The notes under the pieces: model-generated
The model's input: the letters and a program-made list of their open reading frames with translations, nothing else
The model's database searches: none
Told to the model about the DNA's origin: nothing
Shown: positions 22,757 through 32,863 of the stretch, one piece after another
Numbering within the stretch: the stretch's first letter is position 1
How the letters are laid out: the number at the start of each line of letters is the position of its first letter
Source of the DNA: Hydrangea macrophylla
Lineage: Eukaryota; Streptophyta; Magnoliopsida; Cornales; Hydrangeaceae
Length of the DNA stretch: 64,000 nucleotides
Direction: 5' to 3'
NCBI GenBank assembly: GCA_033977485.1
Contig: CM066987.1
Coordinates: 73,063,588 to 73,127,587, forward strand
Made by a program: the position numbers and the translations under genes

Positions 22757-25246
22757 GCCTTGCATCGGTCGAGCTAGCGACGTAAAACTTAGCGCTTCTT
22801 GGGAGGAAACCCAAGATTTTATTAACATTTTCTTTAGTTTTGTTCATTTTTTTTAGTAGTTTTCGGCCAATGTCTAAGCTTTTAAATACCCAAAAGATGA
22901 AAATTTTACATTATAGAACATTTTAACAAGAAAACAGAAAAGAAAAATGAGAAAATAGCATATCGCGCGCGCGGCCCGCTCGCGCGAACGATCGCTCACG
23001 CGAGCTTCTCCCTTAGATAAAATTTTTGAAACTTTTAGAAGCCTCAGCGTCTGCTCGCACCTGAAATCGCGCGCGCGAGACACCTCGCTAGAGCGGTCTG
23101 CTGGAGCGAAGTTGGGACTTAGAAATTTTTTCCAAATAAACGAACAGGGAGCCTCAACTTTCCCTCGCGCCTCAAATCGCGGGCATGAGGTACTCGCTGG
23201 AGCGGTCCGCTCGGGCGGACTTTACACTTATAAAATTTTTTTATGAAACCGAAAACAAAGTCTCAGCTTCACCTCGCGGGGGGATCCGCGTGCGCGAAGC
23301 TCGCTCGCACGAGGTTTCCGTCCCTTTAAATACAGGGCTGAGCCCTAATTTTCAGAAAACCCTCTCTCTCTCTCTCTCTCTCTCTTCGTTTTTCTCTCTC
23401 TCGGCGATTCTCTCTCTTTCCTCTCTCCACCACAACCCACCACCTTCTACCACCACACCACCACTGATCATCACCACCTTCTACCATCACATCGTCGTCG
23501 GATCACCAAACGAGTCGCCGCCACTGCCGTTCACTTCGCACAATACCGCGGCCAACACACCCCCAAACCTCGAGATCCAACCTCAGTAATCTCAGGTAAC
23601 TATACTCTTATATATATATATACATATATAGATCCTTAAATTTGTTGATAGGTTTATATAGATACTTTCGATTCGTATATGGATTCACACATGTTTTCAT
23701 ACACAGATATATATATGTTAGGGTTTAGGTATTTGGGGATTTCTACATATCTATGTATATCAATTTATATATATACGAATATCACAAGTCATGTACCCTC
23801 TTATATACATATAGACCCATATATAGATCTTTATACACACCCCCACATACATATATAGTACACACATTGAATTGTCAAGAGTCAAAACGCTAACTCTAAG
23901 ATTGGAACCACACATAATTGACATTAATCCTATCTTCCCAGGATAACACTTATATATTTAGGGTTTTTGTTGAAATTTAATTCCATAAGTGAGTACCTTT
24001 TTTATTGTATTTTCGGATTTGTGGAGGTCTGTTTATACATATACATATTTGTAGGGATTCAGATCATCACATATTAAACCGTATATAGTTGAGCACACTC
24101 CCACTGCGAAATTCTGTTTGTTCAAACAAATTATTAACGCACACACTTATGTCGTTATTAGTTTCACGTGCCCTTGTACGAAATCAACTTAGTTGAGACC
24201 ATTATCGATTAACGGTGCAATTTACGAACAGTAACGATCAATGTTTTACCATGTTTACGCATGCTGAATCTAACAACTTTTCGTGTGACAATTTACAATC
24301 TAATTTGTTGTTGGCGATCAGCTTTGTCAATACAGATCTTGATTTGTACCTACACTGCTTTAGACCCTAATGTTAGAAAACCATAAGGATATATATATAT
24401 ATATATATATATATTTATGTATACAAAGACAAATATTTTGATGTTCCGACCTATATACATACCTGGTTATGAAGTCTCGAACCCGAGCTTCTATCCACAT
24501 ATTGACTACGTCTTGTGGATTCATACGCATATACATTTACAGAATCCAATCATTTAATTGAGAAGTAGTCGTAGAATAATCAAGTTATCATGTTCATTGC
24601 GTTTTAATTATGTTCACCTTCGAATGAGTACGTAGACATTAGTTTTGAAGGTTCATACATGGAGTATGAAATCATATACTAGAACTCTAGCTTTATTTAC
24701 TTTGTTTCCTTTTCCAATCATCCCACGTTTGCGCTCGTTATTCTAATCATGTATGCAACAAGCATCCTACTAAAATCAAATGTGAATCCGAGTGTTTCCA
24801 TAATTAATATTTATAACCGGAATTTGATTCGGAAATGATTTAATTTAATGAATTTTGACGTCGCATTGACGTATTAACCCAACTTGTGACCATCGTAAGA
24901 AACATTCAAATTCTTGTTTTTGACATAAGCGTCAATTATCTACATTGCTATTAACACGCGGCAAGTACCCCGCGACTTGCCGCAAAGTGTGTGCGCTTGT
25001 CGGGACAGTGGGTGAGAAGGGACCGGCTCTTCTCACAGTTGCTGGGTGTTCCCTCGTGAATCCCAATTTTTTTTTTTTTTTTAACTGTTGAAATGCTTTG
25101 TATTGATTGTGTCCCTTGCCGGGATGATTTTTCTTGCAGGTGACCCATTTCCCCTTTCCCTTCTATTTTCTTTTTCTGGGCATAAACCAATTTTAAAGCC
25201 CGCATTTTCAAATTTTTTCTAAAATTTATACACCTTTCTTTTACAA
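22757..25246 (+). other. Athila post-pol region, non-coding
   Basis: About 2.5 kb without a credible gene. It holds GC-rich palindromic modules (22962-23310), a CT microsatellite (about 23360-23405), a run of proline-rich translation (23410-23580) without stop evidence of selection, AT dinucleotide runs (about 23612-23632 and 24389-24413), and AT-rich sequence to 25246. The ORF at 23185-23589 spans GC-rich modules and microsatellite and is not supported as a gene. Confidence 0.6.
22962..23310. repeat. Four GC-rich palindromic modules
   Basis: Successive blocks near 22965-23003, 23050-23108, 23163-23222 and 23265-23310 each contain tcgcgcgcgcg-, cggcccgctcgcgcg- or gagcggtcygct-type sequence separated by AT-rich spacers. 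The spacing is about 100 bp. The same module sits once per LTR. They are unlike the local base composition. Confidence 0.65.
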
Positions 25247-26545
25247 ATGACAAAACAAACCGTAAAATCTGCCTCTTCGTCCCAACCACCTCAGAAATGA
25301 TCAAAAGGAAAAGAAAAACAGATAGGACCACCACCACCACCGCCCCCAGACGACCCAAACCCGAACGAACTAGGCCCAAAATACGCCACTCGAGGCCTCA
25401 ACTACGAGGCCGCTATAGACGCTGAGTACTTCGCGTCTGATAAAGACACGAAGTGGGGCCACAGCAACCTAGCCGCCCATAAGTTGGCCCCACAGATTTA
25501 TTTTAGGAACCCAGATTTAATCAGCTACCCCCGCGTCGTCTGCCTCTTTTATCAAAACCTCTGCTACCATAAACAATCACTAAGCCAGCACGCCTTCCTG
25601 TCCACCACCATTGATGGCCACGACATTACCCTCAACCCAGATAACATCGCTGAAATCCTCCAACTCCCCTCCCATTCTTACCAAGTTCCAAAACTAAACG
25701 TCTTATCCAAAGCCCACTCCTTCATACACATTATTCAGGACATGTGTGGCGGCCGCTCTAGGTTGGGGCAATCTATTCGACGATCGCACATGCCCCGCCA
25801 GATGTGGTTCGTTGACCATGTCTTTAAATGAAACCTGTACCCCCTTGGTCATGAACAGGAACGGACCAAGGAAATTCACCATGCCCTCCACGCTGTTTAC
25901 CGCAGCGATTGGTTTCACCCTGGCCTGATTATTATAGAGGGCATGCGTCTTGCGGCCCATGCCATTGACCACTCCCTTGATTTTAAGCTTCTTCTGCCCT
26001 ACCCTCGCACTATCACCACTATTCTCTGGGCTAAGGCCTTTCCTATTCCTGCCGATGAGTCCATTGACGCACATATTCCAGAGTTTGCTTCCGCTGATTG
26101 GAAGTTGAGCTTGGATCGACTAGACCTGGAGGTTAGGAGGGCCCGAGAGCAGGCCCAAGCCCGTCGTGAGCAGGCAGCCCAACATCCACCCCCTCCTTAG
26201 GATTCCCCGTACACTTGGACGTATGGGGAAGTGTGTGCTTTCCGAGGTGAGACGCTGCACTTGCAGTCATACATGAGGTCCTTTTTCCAGCTTCATCATC
26301 CTGATCAGCTGGAGGACATTCTTGCTTAGGGAGAGGCATCTTACCAGTCGGCGTTTCCGCGACAGGCACAGCAGGTGGCCGAGGAGGGAGTAGAGGAGCA
26401 GGGAGAGGTACAGGGTGAGGAGGAGGAGGCTGGAGATGATGGTGATGATGACGATGGGAGTGACGATGATGGGGATGGTGATGGTACTACTGGCCAGGGG
26501 AGTACGGGGCTGGAGCTGGTTTTGATTGAGGGTGGTGAGGACTAG
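25247..26545 (+). pseudogene. Athila post-pol ORF A, plant transposon protein domain
   Basis: A single frame of 432 codons from ATG 25247 to TAG 26543-26545, broken by four in-frame stops (TGA 25298, TGA 25829, TAG 26198, TAG 26327) but with no frameshift. The N-terminus is Lys/Pro-rich. The middle carries an EAAIDAEYFAS...YPRVVCLFYQNLCY region and a DITLNPDNIAEILQLP block. I recognise this as the domain often called putative plant transposon protein in Athila-rich genomes. The C-terminus is strongly acidic (Glu/Asp/Gly repeats at about 26380-26500). Its biochemical role is unknown; the position after pol is where env-like genes sit. Confidence 0.7.
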
Positions 26546-27216
26546 ACTAGGTTTTGGGGGGGAGTGTTTGGACATTTATTTTTCCTTTTTCATGTATTTA
26601 GTGGGTGGTTTAGACATTTTTAGACAGTTTGGCATGTATATTCTTTTATTATTCCTGTGTTTTTACTTTTCGTATGTCTATTTATTATTATTAGGATTTT
26701 GCTGTACCCGGCTTTGACCGGTTAGTTTACTTTCTGTCTTTTGGTTTACTTTTGAGCAGTTGGTCTGTAATTATATTATTTTTCTTTTGTTGCCTCTCGT
26801 TTATAGTTATGTTATTAATGTTGCCTCTAATTCGTCACAACTTGACATTGTTATTCATTACCGCTCCAATTTCATGTTCGGCTATATAATGTCTCATTTA
26901 TTCACTTGGAAGCAAGTGTCGTTGAATTACTATTGAATAGCAATCTCACCAACCATTGCACTAGAACAGGGGTCTCTTCGGTTCAGGTTTGGGGGTAATT
27001 CTGTTTGAATTTAAATGCACACGTACATTGTCTACATTTACAAATTTGACATTTATTACGGTTGTACATTCAAGCAAATGGTAGCGTTAAGTTTCTTGTT
27101 TTCAGTAACTCAAACTAATAAGGTTAAATTGTGACTTAATTTTTGGTTTCAGGTTTTTGTTTTTCTAAAATCCGTATAGTACCTCGACCCTTATATATCA
27201 TCTACATCCTCATAGC
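26546..27216 (+). other. Athila inter-ORF spacer with two polypurine-like tracts
   Basis: AT-rich spacer between the two post-pol ORFs. Polypurine-like ttttgggggggagtg is at 26552-26566, seven bases after ORF A, and ggtttgggggtaatt is at about 26986-27000. No gene is seen. Confidence 0.5.
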
Positions 27217-27963
27217 ATGGATCATCCGATCTCTCCTCCTTCGTCACCTGATAGGTCCCCGAGTCAGTCGAGTTATTGTTCTGACTTTAGCTCGCTTTCT
27301 GATACACCTACACTGAGTCTTAAGGTAGCCAAACCTGCCGGTCCCGGCCGGTACCGTCATCGTCCTCGTAAGCCTAGTCCTATATGTACTTATTCTTCCG
27401 ACGAGGATGATCTGTTTGGTGATGACCCTACCGCTATTGATGGCCTTTATGGCGCTCCCCCTACATCTTCCGAGTCTTCTTCGTCTGAATCGGCCGATTC
27501 ATCGACCGATGATGACGACGAGGGTGTGGTTTCTGGTTTAGCTGCTAGTTCATTATCTGACCCTGTTGAGTCTACTGTGCCTCCGACTGAGGTTACCTAT
27601 CCATATAGGGACCTCTCGGATTATGTACCGGATGTTGTTCGACAGCGTCCGGGTCACCCTGACTGGTCCCCTGAGGACATTGCTTCGATATTTGTGCCTT
27701 ATTCCGGTCCTGAGGATGATAGGGTTGATTTGGGTCCGAGTGTCATAGAGGAGATTGAGGAGGGAGTGAGTCCGGAGCTACATGCTGATTTTTATGAGAT
27801 GGGACCACCATTCGACCCTGCGGAGCACCCGGAGTGGGAGCTAGTTGATTGGTACTTTCGATCTGGTGTGCCGCTACCGTCCGACATTTTTCGTGGTGTG
27901 GACGTCTTGGTGATCTTCTACGAGGACTACATTCATGTCATTGTCATGTTCCCATCTGCATAG
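27217..27963 (+). CDS. Athila post-pol ORF B, acidic Ser-rich protein of unknown function
   Basis: An uninterrupted 248-codon frame from ATG 27217 to TAG 27961-27963. The N-terminal third is Ser/Pro-rich (MDHPISPPSSPDRSPSQSS), with a basic RYRHRPRK patch at residues about 46-53. Asp/Glu/Ser-rich runs at about residues 65-115 follow. The last third has a YPYRDLSDYVP start and a weakly hydrophobic end (VLVIFYEDYIHVIVMFPS). I see no clear signal peptide, transmembrane segment or catalytic motif. It is the only open frame of the element without a nonsense codon. It could be an env-position accessory ORF. I do not recognise a family. Confidence 0.5.
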   Translation: MDHPISPPSSPDRSPSQSSYCSDFSSLSDTPTLSLKVAKPAGPGRYRHRPRKPSPICTYSSDEDDLFGDDPTAIDGLYGAPPTSSESSSSESADSSTDDDDEGVVSGLAASSLSDPVESTVPPTEVTYPYRDLSDYVPDVVRQRPGHPDWSPEDIASIFVPYSGPEDDRVDLGPSVIEEIEEGVSPELHADFYEMGPPFDPAEHPEWELVDWYFRSGVPLPSDIFRGVDVLVIFYEDYIHVIVMFPSA

Positions 27964-29812
27964 GGACATGCAGTGCTTTGGTTTGGGGGAGTATATGGAT
28001 ATTCTTTTTAGTATTGTCGTTTTATTTTTCATTTTATTTTTAGTACTTCAGATTATTTTTGTTCAGTTTCTTCTGTTAGTTCGTTATTTTGTTATTTCGT
28101 TCATTTGTTATTTCTTTTAGTATTTTGAAAGTATTTTGAAAAAAAAATATTATAAAAAAATAGTTTCTTCATATTGTTCAATGTTGCATTATTTCTGTTT
28201 GTAATTAGATTTCATTGAGATTTTGGAATTTAGAGAGTATGTAATTTGATGTCTACCGAATCTATGAAGGTATGTCTTGAGAGTATATATCCTTAGAATC
28301 ATTGTTTTGTATCTTATACTTGCATATCTTGTTGCACGGTACGTAGTCAGATGGATATCTAGTAACATTTGAACTATAATATAACTTGGATTTCTAAATA
28401 GTAATATTATGGAGACTAAACCCGGTAAGCTTTAGAGCCTTTCATCCTTTTGAGGGTTTCAATTTATTATTATCGAATCTCTTTGACATATCGCACTATT
28501 TTGTTGATTAGTCTCATTATTCATTTATTTTGATTGAGAGTCGAGTCGTTATTATAATTACCATGTTTAAGAAAAAATATAGAAGAAAAAAAATAGTTCC
28601 TAATCATAACATTGAAGAATCATGTGCCTTTAGAAAATGACACTAGGTCATCTGTTCTAATACACCTTTTTGACCTTTGGCCTACCCAATATAAATATTT
28701 TTATCCCTCGTTAACCCTTTGGGCCTTTAAATAAGCCATTTCCTTGTTCACCTATTATCCTACCTACTCCGATATGGAGTTCGCCACTATAAAAACTGAC
28801 CTAACCCATGTCCAAAAGTAGTTAGAGAATAGTTTTTCATAAAGAAATCGAGCTAAGAAACGACTAAAAAAAAAAAAAAAAGATATACGAATCTCTTGGA
28901 AGAGATAAAGAAAAGAAAAAAAAAAAGAGAAATAACTAGTTATTGTAGTAAAGCCCTTGCGTTACACATCAATGCTATTTCTAGATACTTACGGACTCTT
29001 TGAATCCCTTTTACCCCTCCTTTCTGAACCTTAACCCTCGACCAATGCTACAACCCATATAAAGTCCTAGTTGATTCTATGGAAACATGATTTGAATATG
29101 GAACCGATAAAGGAAAGGGAATATACACATGGTAGTAATGATATTCACTTGATGATTGATATCTATTCATGAGACTATTTTATTTTCGTCGTGTCGTACG
29201 TTGTTCCGTGTCATATGCGAGTTTATTAGTTGCACGATAATTCTTCCTCGCATATACATACATATGAGTGTTTACACCTGTTTCAAAATGATTTTATTTT
29301 AGAGTGTAATAACAACGTGAGATTTGTAGTCGAAGCATCACTAGATAGTTATCCGATTTATATTCCAAGTTCAGAGTCGCCGTGTATCCACTTGACTACT
29401 AATTCACACAGTGTTAGAGTCAATCGTTCTATTTTTCATCTTCGGGTTTTTGATATATTCTATTGATTCTGGTGATATATGTTTTCAGAATATTTTTCAT
29501 GGTGTAGGAAGGCATATTATTGTTTTACTCCTGATAATGTAAAAGTTTCATGTGAAGTTGATTTTATAAAAGGAGGATGTTAACATTGAAATATTGTAGA
29601 TTTTGAATAATATTTTTATTTTTACAAGTTAATAAAGGTGGTTGTGGGTGACTTGTTGACGAGAACCCTCACGAGACTTCACTCGTCCAACTAGGGACAC
29701 CTAGAGGTTTAAAAGGCTTGTTGCACAGGCTAAGTGGAATCGTTATCCATACGAAAATGGAGTAGTTTTATTCTTTTTGCTCGAGGACTAGCAAGATGTA
29801 GGTTTGGGGGTG
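27964..29812 (+). other. Athila 3' untranslated region and polypurine tract
   Basis: About 1.85 kb, AT-rich and without a credible gene. A polypurine-like ggtttgggggagtat lies at 27980-27994, 17 bases after ORF B. Poly-A runs sit at 28142-28160 and 28866-28932. The true polypurine tract, ggtttgggggtg, is at 29801-29812 directly before the 3' LTR at 29813. The 78-residue ORF at 29230-29466 is not supported. Confidence 0.65.
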
Positions 29813-31097
29813 TGATCGGGAGAGAACAAATCCGAATTATACACCTTAACTAACATTTGTTAGCTGTTTTTATCCTGTTTTTACGTAGTTTTACTTTATT
29901 TTCTATTTTCTGTCAGGTTATAGAAGAAAACAAGGAGATCTGGTTAAATAAGGTGAAAAAGCAAGCAGAAAGAAGTTGGAAAAAGCCCTTCGCGCGAGCG
30001 GCCCGCTAGCGCGAGATCCCAGAATTCGCTCGCGCGACCCGCTCGCGCGATCCGTACAAAAATCAAAGTTGCGTAATATGCTCTACTGAAGAATCCTGTG
30101 CAAACGAGACTGCTTAATGACGTCCGGATTGGAAATTATAGCTGTTTTAGGTAGTTTCGGGATAGGAAAGCTTAAAAAATTTCCTTGTGAACTCTATATA
30201 TATGGAGATTTTATAAGTTTTTGGGGGTTACACACATCTAGGGAGCTATTCATATACATTCATTCAAGGCTTTGAAGGCAAGGGAGAAGAGCAAGTTTGA
30301 AGGTCTCTCGTGGCTTCCATCCAACCAATCTTCATGCTTTCAACCATCATGAACAACTAAACTCCTAATCTAAGATTTTATGTTTTGGGATAGTGATTGT
30401 ATGTTGGTGGATTATTTATATATAATCAGTTTTAATGTTAATAATCAATAGTATTTTGGATCTATTCTTGTCTTAGATTTTTCCTTATGCTTTTTGAACT
30501 CAATAGTCCTTAATTTCTGTGATTGATAGGAGTATTTACATACAATGGTGCTTATGTGATTGTGAAGTTTACATCTTTTATAATCCATGCTTAGGAAAGA
30601 TGAGTTATGCTACACCCTAGTTATAGGTAGATAATTCATGTGAACCATAGATGGATTATGCTTAGATTGAACTAATAACATTCTCTTGACGATACTATTG
30701 GGCTTGTAGCTACAATAGATCATAACTATCCAAACATAGAACTTAGATTAGAAAGTATAGAACCCCAATGCATAGTTAGTGGTGGAATTGTAATCCTAGA
30801 TCTCATCTCCATATATTCAAATCAACTTTAAATTTTGCATACAAGTTTACTTAGATTTACTTCTAGATTTTATTCTAAAATTTCATAGTTTACTTCATAG
30901 TTTAATTAGTAGTAATAATCAAATTCTAAACCAATCAAACTCCCGATTTTCTTATAACTAGCTAGATTAGATTTTAGTAATTAAAGGATTAAAAATTAAC
31001 AATCTCTGTAGGTTCGACCTTTACTTTCCACACTACAAATCTTTTGAAAGTAAAGCACAAATAAGCATACTTTTATATCTTGATTTTGACAAGATCA
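29813..31097 (+). repeat. Athila 3' LTR
   Basis: 1285 bp, TGATCGGG to AAGATCA, followed by attat. It aligns with 8724-10103 except for two length differences (see the 5' LTR). A GC-rich palindrome is at 29989-30052, and a TATA-like run at about 30198-30206. Confidence 0.9.
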
Positions 31098-31769
31098 ATT
31101 ATAAGGAATGAACTTGATCACACGTTCATGCTCCCCCTCGATCTAATCTTCCTTTCTCATCCGTCTCGGGGATTGAGAGGTCTTCTTTTCTCAAAGATTA
31201 ACATACATCATACTAGCTTGCTAAGCATATTTTTTATTTCTTTGATTTATTTGTTTCAAGAACAATTCATGTCCCCTTTCTAGACTAGGAAAACTTGATT
31301 ACTTGACATGTGATTAGACGATTTTTCCTAGGTTTGTTTATGTGATCTTTCACTTCTGCATTGTGTGATATTTGGCTTAGATCTTATGAATGATATCTTA
31401 TCTTTTGATCTTTCATTTCATGATTCTTATGAGATGTAATATACTATCATAGTATTAATTGTCGAACCAAACATAGTATAAGATGATTATTTGGATGCTA
31501 ATTGAGGTCCGTCGAAAGACGGGGCGTGTTGAGGGTGTTTTAGTCGTGACAAAGGCTCCTTCCTCTCTCGTACCAAAACCCCGAGCCAAGTTCTTTGGCT
31601 ATGAAAGGCCGTTGCCCTTTATCCGTTTAGGTGAGTCAAATTAGGTTTCTTAGTTCCTTAAAGACCAAGTGGCGACTTTGTATCTGTTTTCAACAGACCT
31701 TCTTTTCTTCAAATCAATCTTTTCCTTTCAAAACAAACAAAAAGAGAAGCAGAATTTCGCGTGTCCACA
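31098..31769 (+). mobile_element. Tat/Ogre-type 3' LTR, part 2
   Basis: Resumes the LTR broken at 8723; the first five bases are the duplicated attat. It matches, inverted, 1178-1850, and ends GTGTCCACA at 31769. What follows (ccaggtccc) is not a primer-binding site. That agrees with this being a 3' LTR. Confidence 0.75.
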
Positions 31770-32250
31770 CCAGGTCCCACTTCCTCAAAAGATAACTCAG
31801 GTCAGCTTGGAGGCGCAATCCAGACTCATCCAGATAGTTTCCTATACAAATTAGTAGACTAATGGAATGTGAAAATTGTGCCTAATCCGATTAGGAAACT
31901 CGCACAATTTGTACTTAACACACCCAATCAGATTGGATAGCTTAGCCGATACAGTTTCCATGTATGAGGAGGCATCTTGCAAGTATAAAAGAGGCCTCTC
32001 ACCCTCGACAAAGGGGAGAATGAATCAACGATCATTCACCTTCTACACAATACTCACCATAGACTTGTGCAGCCCGCCCAGTCGAACTCTGGTAGTTCCA
32101 GTCTATTGTTGGTTCACCAAAGGTCACCGGTTATTTCATAACATAGTAAAAGTGCTCAGACACACCATGTGGATGTAGGTCTCTTCGTTAAAAGGGCCGA
32201 ACCATATATAATTTCTCTTGTCTTCTTTCTCTTACGTTATACCAAATTTT
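31770..32250 (+). mobile_element. LTR-like fragment
   Basis: Contains a strong TATA-like gtataaaagaggcc at 31983-31996 and, about 220 bp later, a gccgaaccatatataatttctcttg stretch of the kind found in the R/U5 part of plant LTRs. It then runs into copia reverse-transcriptase sequence at about 32258. I infer a partial LTR of an unidentified element. No ORF here is convincing. Confidence 0.3.
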
Positions 32251-32257
32251 GGTGTCA

Positions 32258-32863
32258 TCATTGACGACATCCTTCTAGCTGGGAACGAGATGAGTTCCAT
32301 TATCGCACTAAAGAGTGATTGTCCTCTTAATTTTAGAATGAGGGCATGGGTAGAACTAAATATGTGTTGGGAGTTTAGATTATGAGAGATCGTTCTCAGA
32401 ACTTTATGTGTTTATCTCAAGAAACTTACATAATGAAGGTTCCAAAATTTTTTTCACATAAAAAACTAAAAGCCCGTAGACATCCCAGTTTTAAAAGGAC
32501 TATCCTTGACCTTAGATCAATGTCTTAAGAATAATGAGAAAAGAAAACTCTGCAGCTGTTCGAGAAGTTATTTTTGATTGAGGAGTTTTTATAGTGACTA
32601 GACTCTTCTCCTCATAGTGATGTAGTTGTACTGATCTACAGTGATAGCACATAAGCCTTAGCATATGCAAAAGATCTTACGAGCCATTGGGTAATCCTAG
32701 CACATAAACATTCATTTTTGTCACATTTAAGATGTAATTATGTAAAAGGGAAGTTGTCTAAAGGCGAAGTCCTATGGCAACATGGTGGCTGATCTTTTTG
32801 ACCAAGCCCATTGCCAAAGATGTGTTCTTTATAGGATTTGATATGCTTAGACATTTTTGTACT
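32258..32863 (+). pseudogene. Decayed copia reverse transcriptase and RNase H
   Basis: Translation across several frames shows DDILLAGNEMSS (32258-32293), a shifted TYIMKVLERF-like block, a CDSTxALAYAKD-like block (about 32640-32680) and the copia RNase H end MVADL...TKPIAKDVF (32783-32830, with one extra base). These match, block by block, the minus-strand copia remnant at 52694-54002. Multiple frameshifts, stops and deletions make it a relic. Its LTR follows. Confidence 0.75.

Larger units (their letters stand above)
8724..31097 (+). mobile_element. Athila-type Ty3 retrotransposon with a nested insertion
   Basis: This is a structurally complete element about 22.4 kb long, or about 15.9 kb without the nested element and one copy of its target duplication. 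It has a 5' LTR (8724-10103), a tRNA-Asp primer-binding site (10109-10126), gag (10592 onward, split at 11959), protease/RT/RNase H/integrase (to 22756), about 7 kb of post-pol sequence with two ORFs, a polypurine tract, and a 3' LTR (29813-31097). The flanking 5-bp duplication attat is perfect. The tRNA-Asp primer, the gag type and the long post-pol region fit the Athila lineage. Several nonsense codons and frameshifts make gag-pol non-autonomous. Confidence 0.9.

Noticed and set aside
22962..23310. Possible CRISPR-like array of palindromic repeats
   Set aside because: Units are degenerate, spacers are not uniform and the DNA is inside a plant retrotransposon. It is a repeat module of the element.
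23185..23589. 134-codon ORF after Athila pol
   Set aside because: Made of GC-rich palindromes and a CT microsatellite; no recognisable domain.
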